NCBI GenBank assembly: GCA_001795455.1
Contig: MGPB01000014.1
Span: 1-64,000, forward strand
DNA from: Curvibacter sp. GWA2_63_95
GTDB lineage: Bacteria; Pseudomonadota; Gammaproteobacteria; Burkholderiales; Burkholderiaceae_C
Direction of reading: 5' to 3'
Length of the DNA: 64,000 nucleotides
Position 1 is the first letter of the stretch. The number at the start of each line of letters is the position of its first letter. Position numbers and translations under genes: made by a program. Under the pieces are notes generated by a model. The model ran no database searches and was not told the origin of the DNA. It saw nothing but the letters and a program-made list of their open reading frames with translations. Below are positions 23,760 to 32,634 of the stretch, in pieces.

Positions 23760-24089
23760 CTATTCGGACTTGGCAGGCCGGGCTGGCGGCACTTCGGGAC
23801 GGGTTTCGCTGACCTGCAACTCGTTGTCACGCGCAAAGTTCAGGCAAAAGTCCCACGCCATCACATCGTAGTCGCGCAGGTCAGCGTGGATGATCACGCA
23901 CTTCACCTGCCCAATCGAGGTGGGCACACACCATGGGGAATAGCCCAAATGGCTGCCCGGCTGCGGGCCGCCGGGTCGAAACTGGCTCATCACCCCGGCC
24001 AGTCGCTCTGCCCAGTCGCTGGGGCGAAACGTCTTGCCTTGCAAGGTCAGTCCCAGGATGTAGAGTTCTTTGGAAGGTGTGGAAGCCAT
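23760..24089 (-). CDS. DUF3579 domain protein
   Basis: A 109-residue cytoplasmic protein matching DUF3579, a family restricted to betaproteobacteria and found next to argD/argF. Recognisable features are the start ELYILGLTLQGKTFRPSDWAERLAG cut into strand and helix, the FRPGGPQPGSHLGYSPWCVP loop region, and WDFCLNFARDNELQV. The function is unknown; the fixed link to rpsT and the arginine genes suggests a housekeeping rather than accessory role. It is divergent from argD across about 240 bases of lower-GC DNA that probably carries both promoters. Confidence 0.85.
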   Translation of the reverse strand: MASTPSKELYILGLTLQGKTFRPSDWAERLAGVMSQFRPGGPQPGSHLGYSPWCVPTSIGQVKCVIIHADLRDYDVMAWDFCLNFARDNELQVSETRPEVPPARPAKSE

Positions 24090-24331
24090 CGGATTGAGAG
24101 TAAAAGCAGCGGTGAATCGCGATAGCCCTGTGACGTGCTGCGCCGCACAAGAATTCTACCCGCTCCGCTGTCTTGCAGATGACAAAGCAGCTATGCCAGC
24201 GTGCATCACTGTGATGTGTATTTGTCACCAAACTGGCATCGGCCATGCGCCTAAAATCAGGCTTCAACGGCCCAACCTGCCTTTGTTCATGTTGGGCCGC
24301 CTTGTTTTGTAGCCAACCCCGGAGTTATTGC

Positions 24332-25552
24332 ATGACCGCCGCCACGCCTGCCACCACGCCGTCTTCACCCCACGTGATGAACACCTATGGCCGACTGCCC
24401 ATCGCCCTGAGCCATGGTCAAGGCTGCCGCGTGTGGGACGTCAATGGCCGCGAGTACCTGGATGCATTGGGCGGTATTGCCGTCAACACCGTGGGCCACA
24501 ACCACCCCCAGTTGGTCGCCGCGCTGCAAGACCAGGTCACCAAGCTGATCCACACCTCCAACTACTACCACATCCCCCTGCAGGAAGAGCTGGCCAAGCT
24601 GCTGGTCGAGCGTTCCGGCATGCGCAGTGTGTTCTTCTGCTCTACGGGCCTGGAAGCCAACGAAGCCGCCCTGAAGCTGGCACGCAAATTTGGCCACGAC
24701 AAAGGCATTGAGCGCCCCGAAGTCGTGGTGTACGAGAAGGCCTTCCACGGCCGCTCCATTGCCACCCTGAGCGCCACCGGCAACCCCAAGGTGCAGGCCG
24801 GCTTTGGCCCCCTGGTGGAAGGGTTCATTCGCGTACCGGTGAACAACATCGAGGCACTGAAAAAGGCCACCGAAGGCAACCCCAATGTAGTGGCCGTGTT
24901 CTTTGAAGCCATCCAGGGCGAAGGCGGCGTGAACCCCATGCACATGGACTACCTGCGCGACGTGCGTGCCCTGTGCAACCAGCGCGACTGGCTCTTGATG
25001 ATTGACGAAGTGCAGTGCGGCATGGGCCGTACCGGCAAGTGGTTTGCCCACCAATGGGCCGGTATTCAGCCGGATGTGATGCCCCTGGCCAAAGGCCTGG
25101 GCTCCGGCGTGCCCGTCGGGGCCGTCGTGGTGGGCCCCAAGGCCGCCACGATCTTCCAACCCGGCAACCACGGTTCCACCTTTGGCGGCAACCCGCTGGC
25201 CATGCGCGCCGGCGTCGAGACCATCCGCATCATGGAAGCCGAAGGCCTGCTGGCCAACGCAGAGAAGGTGGGCAAGCACCTCAAGGCCAGTCTGGAGAAA
25301 GCCCTGCAGGCCGAGATTGCCAACGGCGGCGTGAAAGAAGTGCGCGGCCAAGGCCTGATGCTGGGCATTGATCTGGCCAAACCCTGCGGCGCCCTGGTGC
25401 AGCGCGCGGTAGACGCTGGCCTGCTGATCAGCGTGACCGCCGACACCGTGGTCCGCCTGGTGCCATCCCTGATATTGACCACGGCCGAAGCCGACCAGAT
25501 CGTTGCCATCCTGGCCCCGCTGATCTCGGCCCTGCTGAAGGAGGCTGCATGA
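24332..25552 (+). CDS. argD: Acetylornithine aminotransferase
   Basis: A 406-residue class III PLP aminotransferase converting N-acetylglutamate semialdehyde to N-acetylornithine. It has the family start MNTYGRLPIALSHGQG, the cofactor segment FCSTGLEANEAALKLARKFG, the IDEVQCGMGRTG strand with the PLP-ring aspartate, and the Schiff-base lysine in LAKGLGSGVPVGA. The frame extends upstream to 24245, but the ATG at 24332 has GGAG at 24321-24324. The stop overlaps the argF start (ATGA), so the two are translationally coupled. Confidence 0.95.
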   Translation: MTAATPATTPSSPHVMNTYGRLPIALSHGQGCRVWDVNGREYLDALGGIAVNTVGHNHPQLVAALQDQVTKLIHTSNYYHIPLQEELAKLLVERSGMRSVFFCSTGLEANEAALKLARKFGHDKGIERPEVVVYEKAFHGRSIATLSATGNPKVQAGFGPLVEGFIRVPVNNIEALKKATEGNPNVVAVFFEAIQGEGGVNPMHMDYLRDVRALCNQRDWLLMIDEVQCGMGRTGKWFAHQWAGIQPDVMPLAKGLGSGVPVGAVVVGPKAATIFQPGNHGSTFGGNPLAMRAGVETIRIMEAEGLLANAEKVGKHLKASLEKALQAEIANGGVKEVRGQGLMLGIDLAKPCGALVQRAVDAGLLISVTADTVVRLVPSLILTTAEADQIVAILAPLISALLKEAA

Positions 25553-26511
25553 ACCCCGTAGTCCCCAGCACCCTGCCCCAGGGCGCGCCGCCCGTGCGGC
25601 ACTATCTGCAGTTTGATGACTTCACGACCGAGGAATACCGCTACCTGCTGGAGCGCACCGCCTTCATCAAAGCCAAGTTCAAGCGTTTTGAGCGCCACCA
25701 CCCGCTGGTGGACCGCACGCTGGCCATGATTTTCGAGAAAGCCTCCACACGCACGCGTGTGAGCTTTGAGGCCGGCATGTACCAGCTCGGCGGCAGCGTG
25801 GTGCACCTGACCACGGGCGACAGCCAGTTGGGCCGCTCCGAGCCGATCGAGGACAGTGCCAAGGTCATCAGCCGCATGACGGACATCGTGATGATCCGCA
25901 CCTACGAGCAGACCAAGCTGGAGGCCTTTGCCGCCAACTCGCGCGTGCCCGTCATCAACGGCCTGACCAACGAGTTCCACCCCTGCCAAATTTTGGCCGA
26001 CATCTTCACCTACATCGAACACCGCGGCCCTATCGAAGGCAAGACCGTGACCTGGGTGGGCGATGGCAACAACATGGCCAACACCTGGCTGCAGGCTGCC
26101 GCCATCCTGGGTTTTCACCTGCGTGTGAGCACCCCCAGCGGTTACGAAGTGAATGAGAAATTGGCTGCCAGCGCCGGCGGAATGGGCGCAGGCAGCTACA
26201 AAACTTATAGCGACCCACTGGAAGCCTGCCGTGGCGCCGACCTCATCACCACTGATGTATGGACCAGCATGGGCTACGAGGCCGAGAACGAAGTGCGCCG
26301 CAAGGCCTTTGCCGCTTGGTGTGTGGACCGCAAGATGATGGCCGTGGCCGCACCCAACGCCTTGTTCATGCACTGCCTGCCCGCCCACCGCGGAGAAGAA
26401 GTGGAGGCCGAAGTCATTGACGGCCCACAAAGCGTGGTCTGGGACGAGGCAGAAAACCGCATGCACGTGCAGAAGGCACTCATGGAGTACCTGCTGCTGG
26501 GCAAGCTCTGA
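25549..26511 (+). CDS. argF: Ornithine carbamoyltransferase
   Basis: A 320-residue transferase making citrulline from ornithine and carbamoyl phosphate. Carbamoyl-phosphate binding motif STRTR at residues 66-70, HPCQ (near 145), DVWTSMG and the catalytic HCLPAHRG are all present. Coupled to argD by a four-base overlap. Length and motifs are typical of the anabolic enzyme. Confidence 0.97.
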   Translation: MNPVVPSTLPQGAPPVRHYLQFDDFTTEEYRYLLERTAFIKAKFKRFERHHPLVDRTLAMIFEKASTRTRVSFEAGMYQLGGSVVHLTTGDSQLGRSEPIEDSAKVISRMTDIVMIRTYEQTKLEAFAANSRVPVINGLTNEFHPCQILADIFTYIEHRGPIEGKTVTWVGDGNNMANTWLQAAAILGFHLRVSTPSGYEVNEKLAASAGGMGAGSYKTYSDPLEACRGADLITTDVWTSMGYEAENEVRRKAFAAWCVDRKMMAVAAPNALFMHCLPAHRGEEVEAEVIDGPQSVVWDEAENRMHVQKALMEYLLLGKL

Positions 26512-26525
26512 GGCCCTGAGCGTCC

Positions 26526-27017
26526 TCAGCGCATCAGGTCTTCAATCGCGTCCACCACCATGCTGGTGCCGATAGCGATCAACAAGATGTCGTTCGCCAC
26601 CCGCACATATTTGTAACCTGCGGGTGGCAGGCCGATACGCACCGAGATGTCCCGCGGCAGCGGGTAGAAGACCACATCCCTTGGCAGTGGCTGGCCGCGC
26701 GACCACTTCTTGGCCTGACCGGGTGGCTGGCATCCATTGTTCTTTTTGGCCAAGCCTGGCGGGCATTTGCCCTTGGCCTGTTGGGCGCCGTAGTAGTCCT
26801 GCGCGGCACGGCGCTGGTCGTCACCAAAGTAGCCACCCACACGGATTTCGACCGAGGTGCCCTGCTCCTGCCGATGCTCGTCCTCACCATGTTTGCCCTT
26901 GCCTTTGCCGGCCCACTCCGGCTTGGCTGCTTGGGCGGCGGTCACCAGAAGGGCCCCTGCGAGCCATACCGCAGCGGTGCGGCCCAGAGAGCGGGGGGAT
27001 GGGAATGAACTGCGCAT
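26526..27017 (-). CDS. RcnB/CigR-like periplasmic or membrane protein
   Basis: A 163-residue protein with an N-terminal signal peptide (hydrophobic AAVWLAGALLVTAAQA, cleavage after AQA). A charged Lys/Glu/His-rich region follows, then the CigR/RcnB-type segment GKCPPGLAKKNNGCQPPGQAKK and a C-terminal domain VFYPLPRDISVRIGLPPAGYKYVRVANDILLIA. The family includes RcnB (nickel/cobalt homeostasis) and CigR (anti-virulence regulator in Salmonella). Which function applies here is open. It is convergent with argF and divergent from kynU. Confidence 0.78.
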   Translation of the reverse strand: MRSSFPSPRSLGRTAAVWLAGALLVTAAQAAKPEWAGKGKGKHGEDEHRQEQGTSVEIRVGGYFGDDQRRAAQDYYGAQQAKGKCPPGLAKKNNGCQPPGQAKKWSRGQPLPRDVVFYPLPRDISVRIGLPPAGYKYVRVANDILLIAIGTSMVVDAIEDLMR

Positions 27018-27133
27018 AACGACTCCTGTATTTCTGCGTAAAAAGTGAGATTGTGGACCTGTTGGGAATAACCGACACCACGCTTTGAAACCAAGTGTTA
27101 CCTTTGCGCCGCTTTATGAATTTGAGGACTGAA

Positions 27134-28441
27134 ATGAGCACTTCCCTTACCCTCCAACACTGCCAGACGCTGGATGCCACTGAGCCGCTGCGCACGCTGC
27201 GCGATCTGTTTGACATCCCCGAAGGGGTGATCTACCTCGACGGCAACTCGCTGGGTGTGATGCCCAAAACCGCCGCCGCCCGTGCGGCCGAAGTCGTCAC
27301 CCAGGAATGGGGCCAGGGCCTGATCCGCTCCTGGAACACCGCCGGCTGGTTCAGCCTGCCCCAGCGCCTGGGCAACCGCATTGCCCCGCTGATTGGTGCC
27401 GATGCCGATGAAGTGGTGGCGACTGACAGCACCTCCATCAACCTGTTCAAGGTGCTGTCCGCCGCGCTGTCCATCGCCGCGCAAGACGCGCCCGAGCGCA
27501 AGCTCATCGTCAGCGAGCGCAGCAACTTCCCCACCGACCTCTACATCGCCGAAGGCCTGTGCAAGGAGCGCGGCTACACCCTGAAACTGGTGGAGCCCGA
27601 AGAGATTGCCGCAGCACTGACTGCCGACGTGGCCGTGCTCATGCTCACCCACGTGAACTACCGCACCGGCGCCATGCACGACATGCCCGCCGTGACCGCC
27701 GCCGCCCACGCAGCCGGTGCCCTGATGATCTGGGACCTGGCCCACAGCGCAGGCGCCGTGCCGGTCACGCTCAAGGCGTCCAGCGCCGACTTCTCGGTAG
27801 GCTGCGGCTACAAATACCTCAACGGTGGCCCCGGCGCGCCGGCCTTTGTGTGGGTGCACCCCCAGCATGCCGACCGCTTCTGGCAGCCCCTGGCCGGCTG
27901 GTGGGGCCACGCAGCCCCCTTTGCCTTCACGCCCGACTACCAGCCCGCCCCAGGCATCACCCGCTACCTGTGCGGCACCCAGCCCATCGTCAGCATGTCG
28001 CTACTGGGCTGCGGCCTGGAAGGCTTTGAGGCGGCCGAGAAGCTGGGCGGCATGGTGGCGCTGCGCTCCAAGTCGCTGGCGCTGACCGACCTGTTCATCC
28101 AGCTGGTGGAAGAACGCTGCCAGGGCTATGGCCTGGGCTTGGCCACCCCACGCGACCACGCCCAGCGCGGCTCGCAGGTGTGCCTGACGCGCGAACACAC
28201 GGCAGGCGGTGACCTGGGCTCCGGCGCCTTTGCGATCGTGCAGGCGCTGATTGCGCGCGGCGTGATTGGCGACTACCGCGCAGGCGATGGCGGCATCCAC
28301 AAGGACATCCTGCGCTTCGGCTTCACGCCGCTGTACATCGGCTTTGAAGATGTGTGGAATGCGGTGGAGCATCTGCGCCAGGTGCTGGAGACGGGTGAAT
28401 GGCAGAAGGCGGAGTTCAACCGGAAGCATGCGGTGACCTGA
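27134..28441 (+). CDS. kynU: Kynureninase
   Basis: A 435-residue PLP enzyme that cleaves kynurenine to anthranilate and alanine in tryptophan degradation. It shows [11 protein letters not shown] (PLP aspartate) and the Schiff-base lysine in [14 protein letters not shown] at Lys227, plus the substrate-loop region DGNSLGVMP. The frame is open from a GTG at 27095, but the ATG at 27134 with GAGG upstream gives the usual N terminus. kynA follows on the same strand after 297 bases that hold two large hairpins. A kynurenine formamidase gene (kynB) is not in the window. Confidence 0.95.
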   Translation: MSTSLTLQHCQTLDATEPLRTLRDLFDIPEGVIYLDGNSLGVMPKTAAARAAEVVTQEWGQGLIRSWNTAGWFSLPQRLGNRIAPLIGADADEVVATDSTSINLFKVLSAALSIAAQDAPERKLIVSERSNFPTDLYIAEGLCKERGYTLKLVEPEEIAAALTADVAVLMLTHVNYRTGAMHDMPAVTAAAHAAGALMIWDLAHSAGAVPVTLKASSADFSVGCGYKYLNGGPGAPAFVWVHPQHADRFWQPLAGWWGHAAPFAFTPDYQPAPGITRYLCGTQPIVSMSLLGCGLEGFEAAEKLGGMVALRSKSLALTDLFIQLVEERCQGYGLGLATPRDHAQRGSQVCLTREHTAGGDLGSGAFAIVQALIARGVIGDYRAGDGGIHKDILRFGFTPLYIGFEDVWNAVEHLRQVLETGEWQKAEFNRKHAVT

Positions 28442-28465
28442 CACCTGTTTTTTGGGCGCTCGCAC

Positions 28466-28546
28466 GGCGGGCAGGCGGTACAGGCCGGAGCCTCATCAGC
28501 TCCTTCGGAGCAGCAAATCGGCCCCAACCTGCACCGCCTACCCGCC
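28466..28546 (-). repeat. Structured repeat KA: 19-base stem with conserved internal loop
   Basis: Arms 28466-28484 and 28528-28546 pair with only two C-A mismatches, which become G-U wobbles on the minus strand. The interior on the minus strand reads GGCCGATTTGCTG, a small hairpin GCTCC-GAA-GGAGC, then CTGATGAGGC. The same interior, with a different stem, occurs at 28607-28699 in opposite orientation. Confidence 0.85.
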
Positions 28547-28606
28547 TTGGGCGTAAGCAGCAAGAACATTTGAAAGACCTGCAGTCCTTGTATTGCAAAC
28601 CCCGGA

Positions 28607-28699
28607 GCCGGGACGGGAGGCGGGGTATGGGTTATGGCCGATTTGCTGACCCGCAGGGTCTGATGAGGCCATGGCCCATACCCCGCCTCCCGTCCCGGC
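28607..28699 (+). repeat. Structured repeat KB: 33-pair stem with conserved internal loop
   Basis: Arms 28607-28631 and 28675-28699 are perfectly complementary over 25 bases and extend inward by eight more pairs including two G-U wobbles. The interior reads GGCCGATTTGCTG, a small hairpin GACCC-GCA-GGGTC, then CTGATGAGGC. It ends 39 bases before the kynA start codon, so as RNA it would form a very stable leader hairpin. Confidence 0.88.
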
Positions 28700-28738
28700 G
28701 ATCGAAAGAACAAGCTATACCGAAAGACAAAGCTGACT

Positions 28739-29578
28739 ATGACCTCTACCGAAAAAATAGTGGCCGACGAAAAGGCCCAGCTCGACTTCAGCAACACCAT
28801 GAGCTATGGCGACTACCTGCAGATCGACACCATCCTGTCGGCGCAGCACACGCTATCGCCCACGCATGACGAGCTGCTCTTCATCATCCAGCACCAGACC
28901 AGCGAGTTGTGGATGAAACTCATGCTGCACGAGCTGACAGCTGCCATGCGCCACATCGCGCAGGACGACCTGCCGCCCGCCTTCAAGATGCTGGCGCGTG
29001 TGAGCAAAATCATGGAGCAGTTGGTGCACGCCTGGGACGTGCTGGCCACCATGACGCCGCCCGAATACACCGCCATGCGCCCCTATCTGGGCCAGAGCAG
29101 CGGCTTCCAGAGCTTTCAGTACCGCTGTATTGAGTTCTCGCTGGGCAACAAAAACGCCGCCATGCTCAAGCCCCACGCCCACGCGCCCGAGCGGCTGGCA
29201 CTGGTGCAAGCCGCGTATGAAGCACCTTCTTTGTATGACGAGGCCCTGAAGCTGATGGCACGCCGCGGCATTGCCGTGCCCGCCAGCCACCTGGCACGCG
29301 ACTGGACCCAGCCCTACGCCGCCAGCCCCGAAGTGGAAGCCGCTTGGTTGCAGGTCTACCGCGATCCCAAGGCCCACTGGGACCTGTACCAACTGGCCGA
29401 AGAGTTGACCGACCTGGAAGACGCCTTCCGCCTCTGGCGCTTCCGCCACGTCACCACCGTGGAGCGCGTCATCGGCTTCAAGCGTGGCACCGGCGGCACC
29501 GGCGGTGTGAGCTACCTGCGCAAGATGCTGGACGTGGTGCTATTCCCCGAAATCTGGACGCTGCGCACGGTGCTGTAG
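28739..29578 (+). CDS. kynA: Tryptophan 2,3-dioxygenase
   Basis: A 279-residue haem enzyme that opens the indole ring of tryptophan to N-formylkynurenine, the first step of the kynurenine pathway. It contains the family segment [30 protein letters not shown] with substrate contacts, and [24 protein letters not shown], in which His237 is the probable haem ligand. Length is typical. It sits downstream of kynU and of the hairpin KB; the Lrp-type regulator gene converges on it from the right. Confidence 0.96.
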   Translation: MTSTEKIVADEKAQLDFSNTMSYGDYLQIDTILSAQHTLSPTHDELLFIIQHQTSELWMKLMLHELTAAMRHIAQDDLPPAFKMLARVSKIMEQLVHAWDVLATMTPPEYTAMRPYLGQSSGFQSFQYRCIEFSLGNKNAAMLKPHAHAPERLALVQAAYEAPSLYDEALKLMARRGIAVPASHLARDWTQPYAASPEVEAAWLQVYRDPKAHWDLYQLAEELTDLEDAFRLWRFRHVTTVERVIGFKRGTGGTGGVSYLRKMLDVVLFPEIWTLRTVL

Positions 29579-29580
29579 GC

Positions 29581-29649
29581 GATTTCAAGCAAAAATGGCT
29601 GCTAGCGCTCGTGGCGTATGCGCTAGCAGCTATTCATTTGATAGCAAAT
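29581..29649 (-). repeat. Dispersed repeat, copy 6 (longer version)
   Basis: Contains GCTAGCAGCTATTCATTTGA followed by TAGCAAA, preceded by GCTGCTAGCGCTCGTGGCGTAT. It starts three bases after the kynA stop. The nested GCTAGC sites make a longer stem than in other copies. Confidence 0.8.
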
Positions 29650-29676
29650 AGATTGACAACGGAAGACCGGCGTACA

Positions 29677-30156
29677 TCACACCGACAAGATGTCTGTCAC
29701 CGGCAAGCGGTTCGAGGCCTTCATTTCCCGCAGAGACAGGTTGGAGCGGATGCTGGATACAAAGGGCAGCTTGCGCAGCACCTCTTCCACAAAGCGGCTG
29801 TAGTCGTCCAGGTCCCGTGCCACCACCTGCAACAAGAAGTCGGCATCGCCCGTGGTGTTGTGGCAGGCCAGCACGTTCGGGCTGGCCTGGATGATGCGTT
29901 CAAACGCGGCGGTCGCCTCGGTGGTGTGCTGGGTGAATGACAGCTGCACAAACGCCATCACCCCCAGGTCCAGTTTGCGGCGGTTGAGCATGACCTGGTA
30001 CCCCTCGATCACGCCCTGCTCTTCCAGCCGTTTCACCCGCCGCCAGCACGGCGTTTCGCTGAGCGCAAGTTGCTCGGCCAGCTTGGCGTTGGAGAGTCGC
30101 CCATCGCGCTGCAGGCAATCCAGGATGGCGGCATCTGTTTTGTCAAAGTCACTCAC
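29677..30156 (-). CDS. Lrp/AsnC-family transcriptional regulator (KynR-like candidate)
   Basis: A 159-residue Lrp-type protein with N-terminal helix-turn-helix (DKTDAAILDCLQRDGRLSNA through LSETPCWRRVKRLE) and C-terminal ligand-binding RAM domain (GDADFLLQVVARDLDDYSRF). Lrp proteins sense amino acids; in Pseudomonas the Lrp-type KynR activates kynurenine genes. The position beside kynA makes a role in kynUA control plausible but not shown. It is divergent from the alcohol dehydrogenase gene with 150 AT-richer bases between them, so it may control that gene instead. Confidence 0.88.
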   Translation of the reverse strand: MSDFDKTDAAILDCLQRDGRLSNAKLAEQLALSETPCWRRVKRLEEQGVIEGYQVMLNRRKLDLGVMAFVQLSFTQHTTEATAAFERIIQASPNVLACHNTTGDADFLLQVVARDLDDYSRFVEEVLRKLPFVSSIRSNLSLREMKASNRLPVTDILSV

Positions 30157-30306
30157 TGGAGGGGATTCTTTCTACTTCTTGCATTTGGTGAAATGTTCAC
30201 CGTCAAATAAGCCCCAACCATAGCAAACAAGGAAAAGTAATTCCAGCCGGTTGCGCCCATAATTTTTCGTTTCTTCCGTTCACGCCAACCCCCACAAGGA
30301 CCCCAC

Positions 30307-31347
30307 ATGCAAGCCGTTGTCTACGAAGCCTTCTCTGCACCACCCCAGCTGCAAACCGTGCCGGACCCGACGCCCGAGACGCATGGCGTGGTCGTGAAGG
30401 TGCAGGCCACCGGCGTCTGCCGCAGCGACTGGCATGGTTGGGTCGGGCATGACACCGACATCGTGCTGCCCCACGTGCCCGGCCACGAGCTGGCGGGCAC
30501 GGTGGAAGCCGTGGGCAAAGACGTGACCCGCTGGAAGGTGGGCGACCGCGTCACCGTGCCCTTTGTGGGCGGCTGCGGCAGCTGCCCGGAGTGCCACTCC
30601 GGCAACCAGCAGGTCTGCGAAAAGCAGTTTCAGCCCGGCTTCACGCACTGGGGCTCGTTCGCACAGTACGTGTCCATCCACAAGGCGGACCTGAACCTCG
30701 TGGCCCTCCCCGAGACGCTGGACTTTGCCACCGCCGCCAGCCTGGGCTGCCGCTTCGTCACCTCCTTCCGCGCGGTGGTGGACCAGGGCAAAACCTCGGC
30801 CGGCCAATGGGTGGCCGTGCACGGCTGCGGCGGCGTGGGCCTGTCGGCCATCATGATTGCCCATGCGGTGGGCGCCAATGTGGTGGCCATCGACATCTCG
30901 GAAGACAAACTTGCCATGGCGCGTGCCATGGGTGCGGTAGCCACCGTCAACGCCACCCAGGTGGCCAACGTGGTGGAAGCGGTGATGGAGATCACCCAAG
31001 GCGGCGCGCATGTGTCGCTGGACGCGCTGGGCCACCCCACCACCTGCTTCAACTCCATCAGCAACCTGCGCCGGCGTGGCAAGCACGTGCAGGTGGGCCT
31101 GATGCTGGCCGAGAACAGCACGCCGGCCATCCCCATGGCCAAGGTCATCGCCCATGAGCTGGAGATTCTGGGCAGCCACGGCATGCAGGCCCACCGCTAC
31201 GGCGCCATGCTGGACATGGTGCGCACCGGCAAGCTCGCCCCCGAAAAATTGGTTGGCAAAAAGATCAACCTGCAACAGTCCATAGCCGCGCTGATGAGCA
31301 TGGACAAGTTCGAGGTCGCGGGCGTCACCGTTATCACGGAGTTCTGA
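30307..31347 (+). CDS. Zinc-dependent alcohol dehydrogenase
   Basis: A 346-residue medium-chain dehydrogenase. Catalytic zinc ligands are Cys38, His60 and Glu61; structural zinc is held by Cys90, Cys93, Cys96 and Cys104. The NAD(P)-binding Rossmann motif is GCGGVGLSA. It belongs to the group often annotated as zinc-dependent alcohol dehydrogenase related to sorbitol/threonine enzymes; the substrate is not evident from neighbours. Upstream DNA is shared with the divergent Lrp-type gene. Confidence 0.9.
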   Translation: MQAVVYEAFSAPPQLQTVPDPTPETHGVVVKVQATGVCRSDWHGWVGHDTDIVLPHVPGHELAGTVEAVGKDVTRWKVGDRVTVPFVGGCGSCPECHSGNQQVCEKQFQPGFTHWGSFAQYVSIHKADLNLVALPETLDFATAASLGCRFVTSFRAVVDQGKTSAGQWVAVHGCGGVGLSAIMIAHAVGANVVAIDISEDKLAMARAMGAVATVNATQVANVVEAVMEITQGGAHVSLDALGHPTTCFNSISNLRRRGKHVQVGLMLAENSTPAIPMAKVIAHELEILGSHGMQAHRYGAMLDMVRTGKLAPEKLVGKKINLQQSIAALMSMDKFEVAGVTVITEF

Positions 31348-31420
31348 AGCATCATCGCCCTGTCGTTGGGGTGATGCCGGGTGCGGGCGCCTGCAAGGCT
31401 ATTGCATGCAAAATACCCTC

Positions 31421-31466
31421 TCAGCCCCCGTGGAATATTCGCGAGCAGCTACTAAATCAATAGCAA
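31421..31466 (-). repeat. Dispersed repeat, copy 7
   Basis: CAGCCCCCGTGGAATATTCG then CGAGCAGCTACTAAATCAATAGCAAC. It abuts the stop codon of the minus-strand gene at 31467 and lies downstream of the alcohol dehydrogenase, between two convergent genes. Confidence 0.85.
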
Positions 31467-31913
31467 CTACGACGCCCCGCCACGGTACAAAATGAACTGC
31501 GCCCGGCGGCTGCGGATGCGCCAGCCCTCGGGGGTGTGCTCCAGTTGGTCCACAAACTCGCCCACTTGGCTGATCGCGTCCGCCAGGCGGCCCTGCGGGG
31601 TAGAGGGGCTGCTGTGGCGGCCGGTCCAGAGCAGCACTTTGCTACGGGCCTGCGCCGTGCCGGCCTGCAGATCCACCGTCACCTGCTGGTTGCACACCAG
31701 GTGCTGGGTCAGGCGGTCGGGGTCGCGTGCGGCATAGGCTTGGGCGATGGCAGCGCGGCCCTGCAGCACGCTGCCGTCGGGCCGTACCAGCGTGCCATCG
31801 GGCGCAAACGATGCGGCAAAGCCTTGCGCATCTCCACCGTCCACCGCATCGGCGCCCCGCAGCACCAGGGCGCGGCATGCGGCTTCGGCGGCCAGGGTTT
31901 CCAGCGTGCTCAT
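31467..31913 (-). CDS. SnoaL-like (nuclear transport factor 2 fold) protein
   Basis: A 148-residue protein of the NTF2/SnoaL-like superfamily, a cone-shaped fold used by small isomerases, hydratases and as a binding module. Diagnostic segments are LVLRGADAVDGGDAQGFAAS, FAPDGTLVRPDGSVLQGRAAI and the C-terminal RSRRAQFILYRGG. In related proteins, such domains with aspartate and histidine act on ring substrates. The ATG overlaps the stop of the preceding hydrolase (ATGA), so they work together. The stop codon abuts a dispersed repeat. Function unassigned. Confidence 0.8.
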   Translation of the reverse strand: MSTLETLAAEAACRALVLRGADAVDGGDAQGFAASFAPDGTLVRPDGSVLQGRAAIAQAYAARDPDRLTQHLVCNQQVTVDLQAGTAQARSKVLLWTGRHSSPSTPQGRLADAISQVGEFVDQLEHTPEGWRIRSRRAQFILYRGGAS

Positions 31914-32632
31914 GCCGACAGCGCCAGCCATCGCGCCAGGCTGGCGGCCACACCCACGGGCCGCTCCATCGGGGCCATGTGGCCCGCGTGGCCAATCACG
32001 TCCAGCACCGCGTGCGGCGCCAGCACCTGCATGTCTGCGTGCTGTGCGGGGGGCGACCAGCTGTCTTGCGCGCCACACTGCAGCAGCGTGGGCACCGTCA
32101 GCGCACGCAGCACGTCCGACGCATCAGGCCGCGCCAGCAGGGCCTCGATCTGTGCGGCAAACACATCGGCGCTCTTGCGCGCAAACATGGCCACCACGGC
32201 TTCCATCAGCGCTGCGTCCTGCAGCCGGTCCGGGTGCACCATGCCCTGCACCCAGGTCTGGGCCATGGCACGCACGCCCTGGGTGCGCGCCACCTCCAGC
32301 AGGGCGTGGCGTTTGGCCGCCTCTTGGGTACCGGCCTCTCCCGCCGCGCGTGGCAGGTAGCCGGTATCCATCAGGGCCACCTGCGTCACGCGCTGCGGTG
32401 CCTGGCGCAGCAGCTCCATGGCCACACGCCCCCCCATGGAATGGCCGGCCAGCGCGAAGCGATCCGCTGGTGCGTTCTGCAGCACCCCCTTCGCCATGGC
32501 CTGCAGGCTGTTGGCCATGCCGTAGTCGGCCACCCACGGTGTGGCGCCTGCGGGCAGGTGTGCGTAGAGCGGCTCCCACACACCGGCGTCGCACATCAGG
32601 CCGGGCAATAACACCAGGGTTTGCACGCCCAT
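31910..32632 (-). CDS. Alpha/beta-fold hydrolase
   Basis: A 240-residue alpha/beta hydrolase with nucleophile elbow GHSMGG (Ser of the catalytic triad), acid Asp in GAQDSWSPP and His in GHAGHMAP. It resembles the esterase/lactonase group that cleaves small esters, lactones or beta-ketoadipate-like compounds. The preferred start is the ATG at 32632 (GVQTLVLLPGL); a longer frame reaches into the upstream gene. It is two bases downstream of the substrate-binding protein gene and overlaps the SnoaL-like gene, making a tight three-gene unit. Confidence 0.87.
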   Translation of the reverse strand: MGVQTLVLLPGLMCDAGVWEPLYAHLPAGATPWVADYGMANSLQAMAKGVLQNAPADRFALAGHSMGGRVAMELLRQAPQRVTQVALMDTGYLPRAAGEAGTQEAAKRHALLEVARTQGVRAMAQTWVQGMVHPDRLQDAALMEAVVAMFARKSADVFAAQIEALLARPDASDVLRALTVPTLLQCGAQDSWSPPAQHADMQVLAPHAVLDVIGHAGHMAPMERPVGVAASLARWLALSA

Positions 32633-32634
32633 GC

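Noticed and set aside
28660-28710. Hammerhead-ribozyme-like CTGATGA followed later by GAAA
   Set aside because: The stem after CTGATGA pairs with upstream sequence and not with a downstream arm, so the hammerhead topology cannot form. The same CTGATGA occurs in copy KA as part of the shared interior.
28399-28869. Open frames across the kynU-kynA gap on both strands
   Set aside because: They run through the two structured repeats and into the kyn genes; the sequence is better explained by the hairpins.
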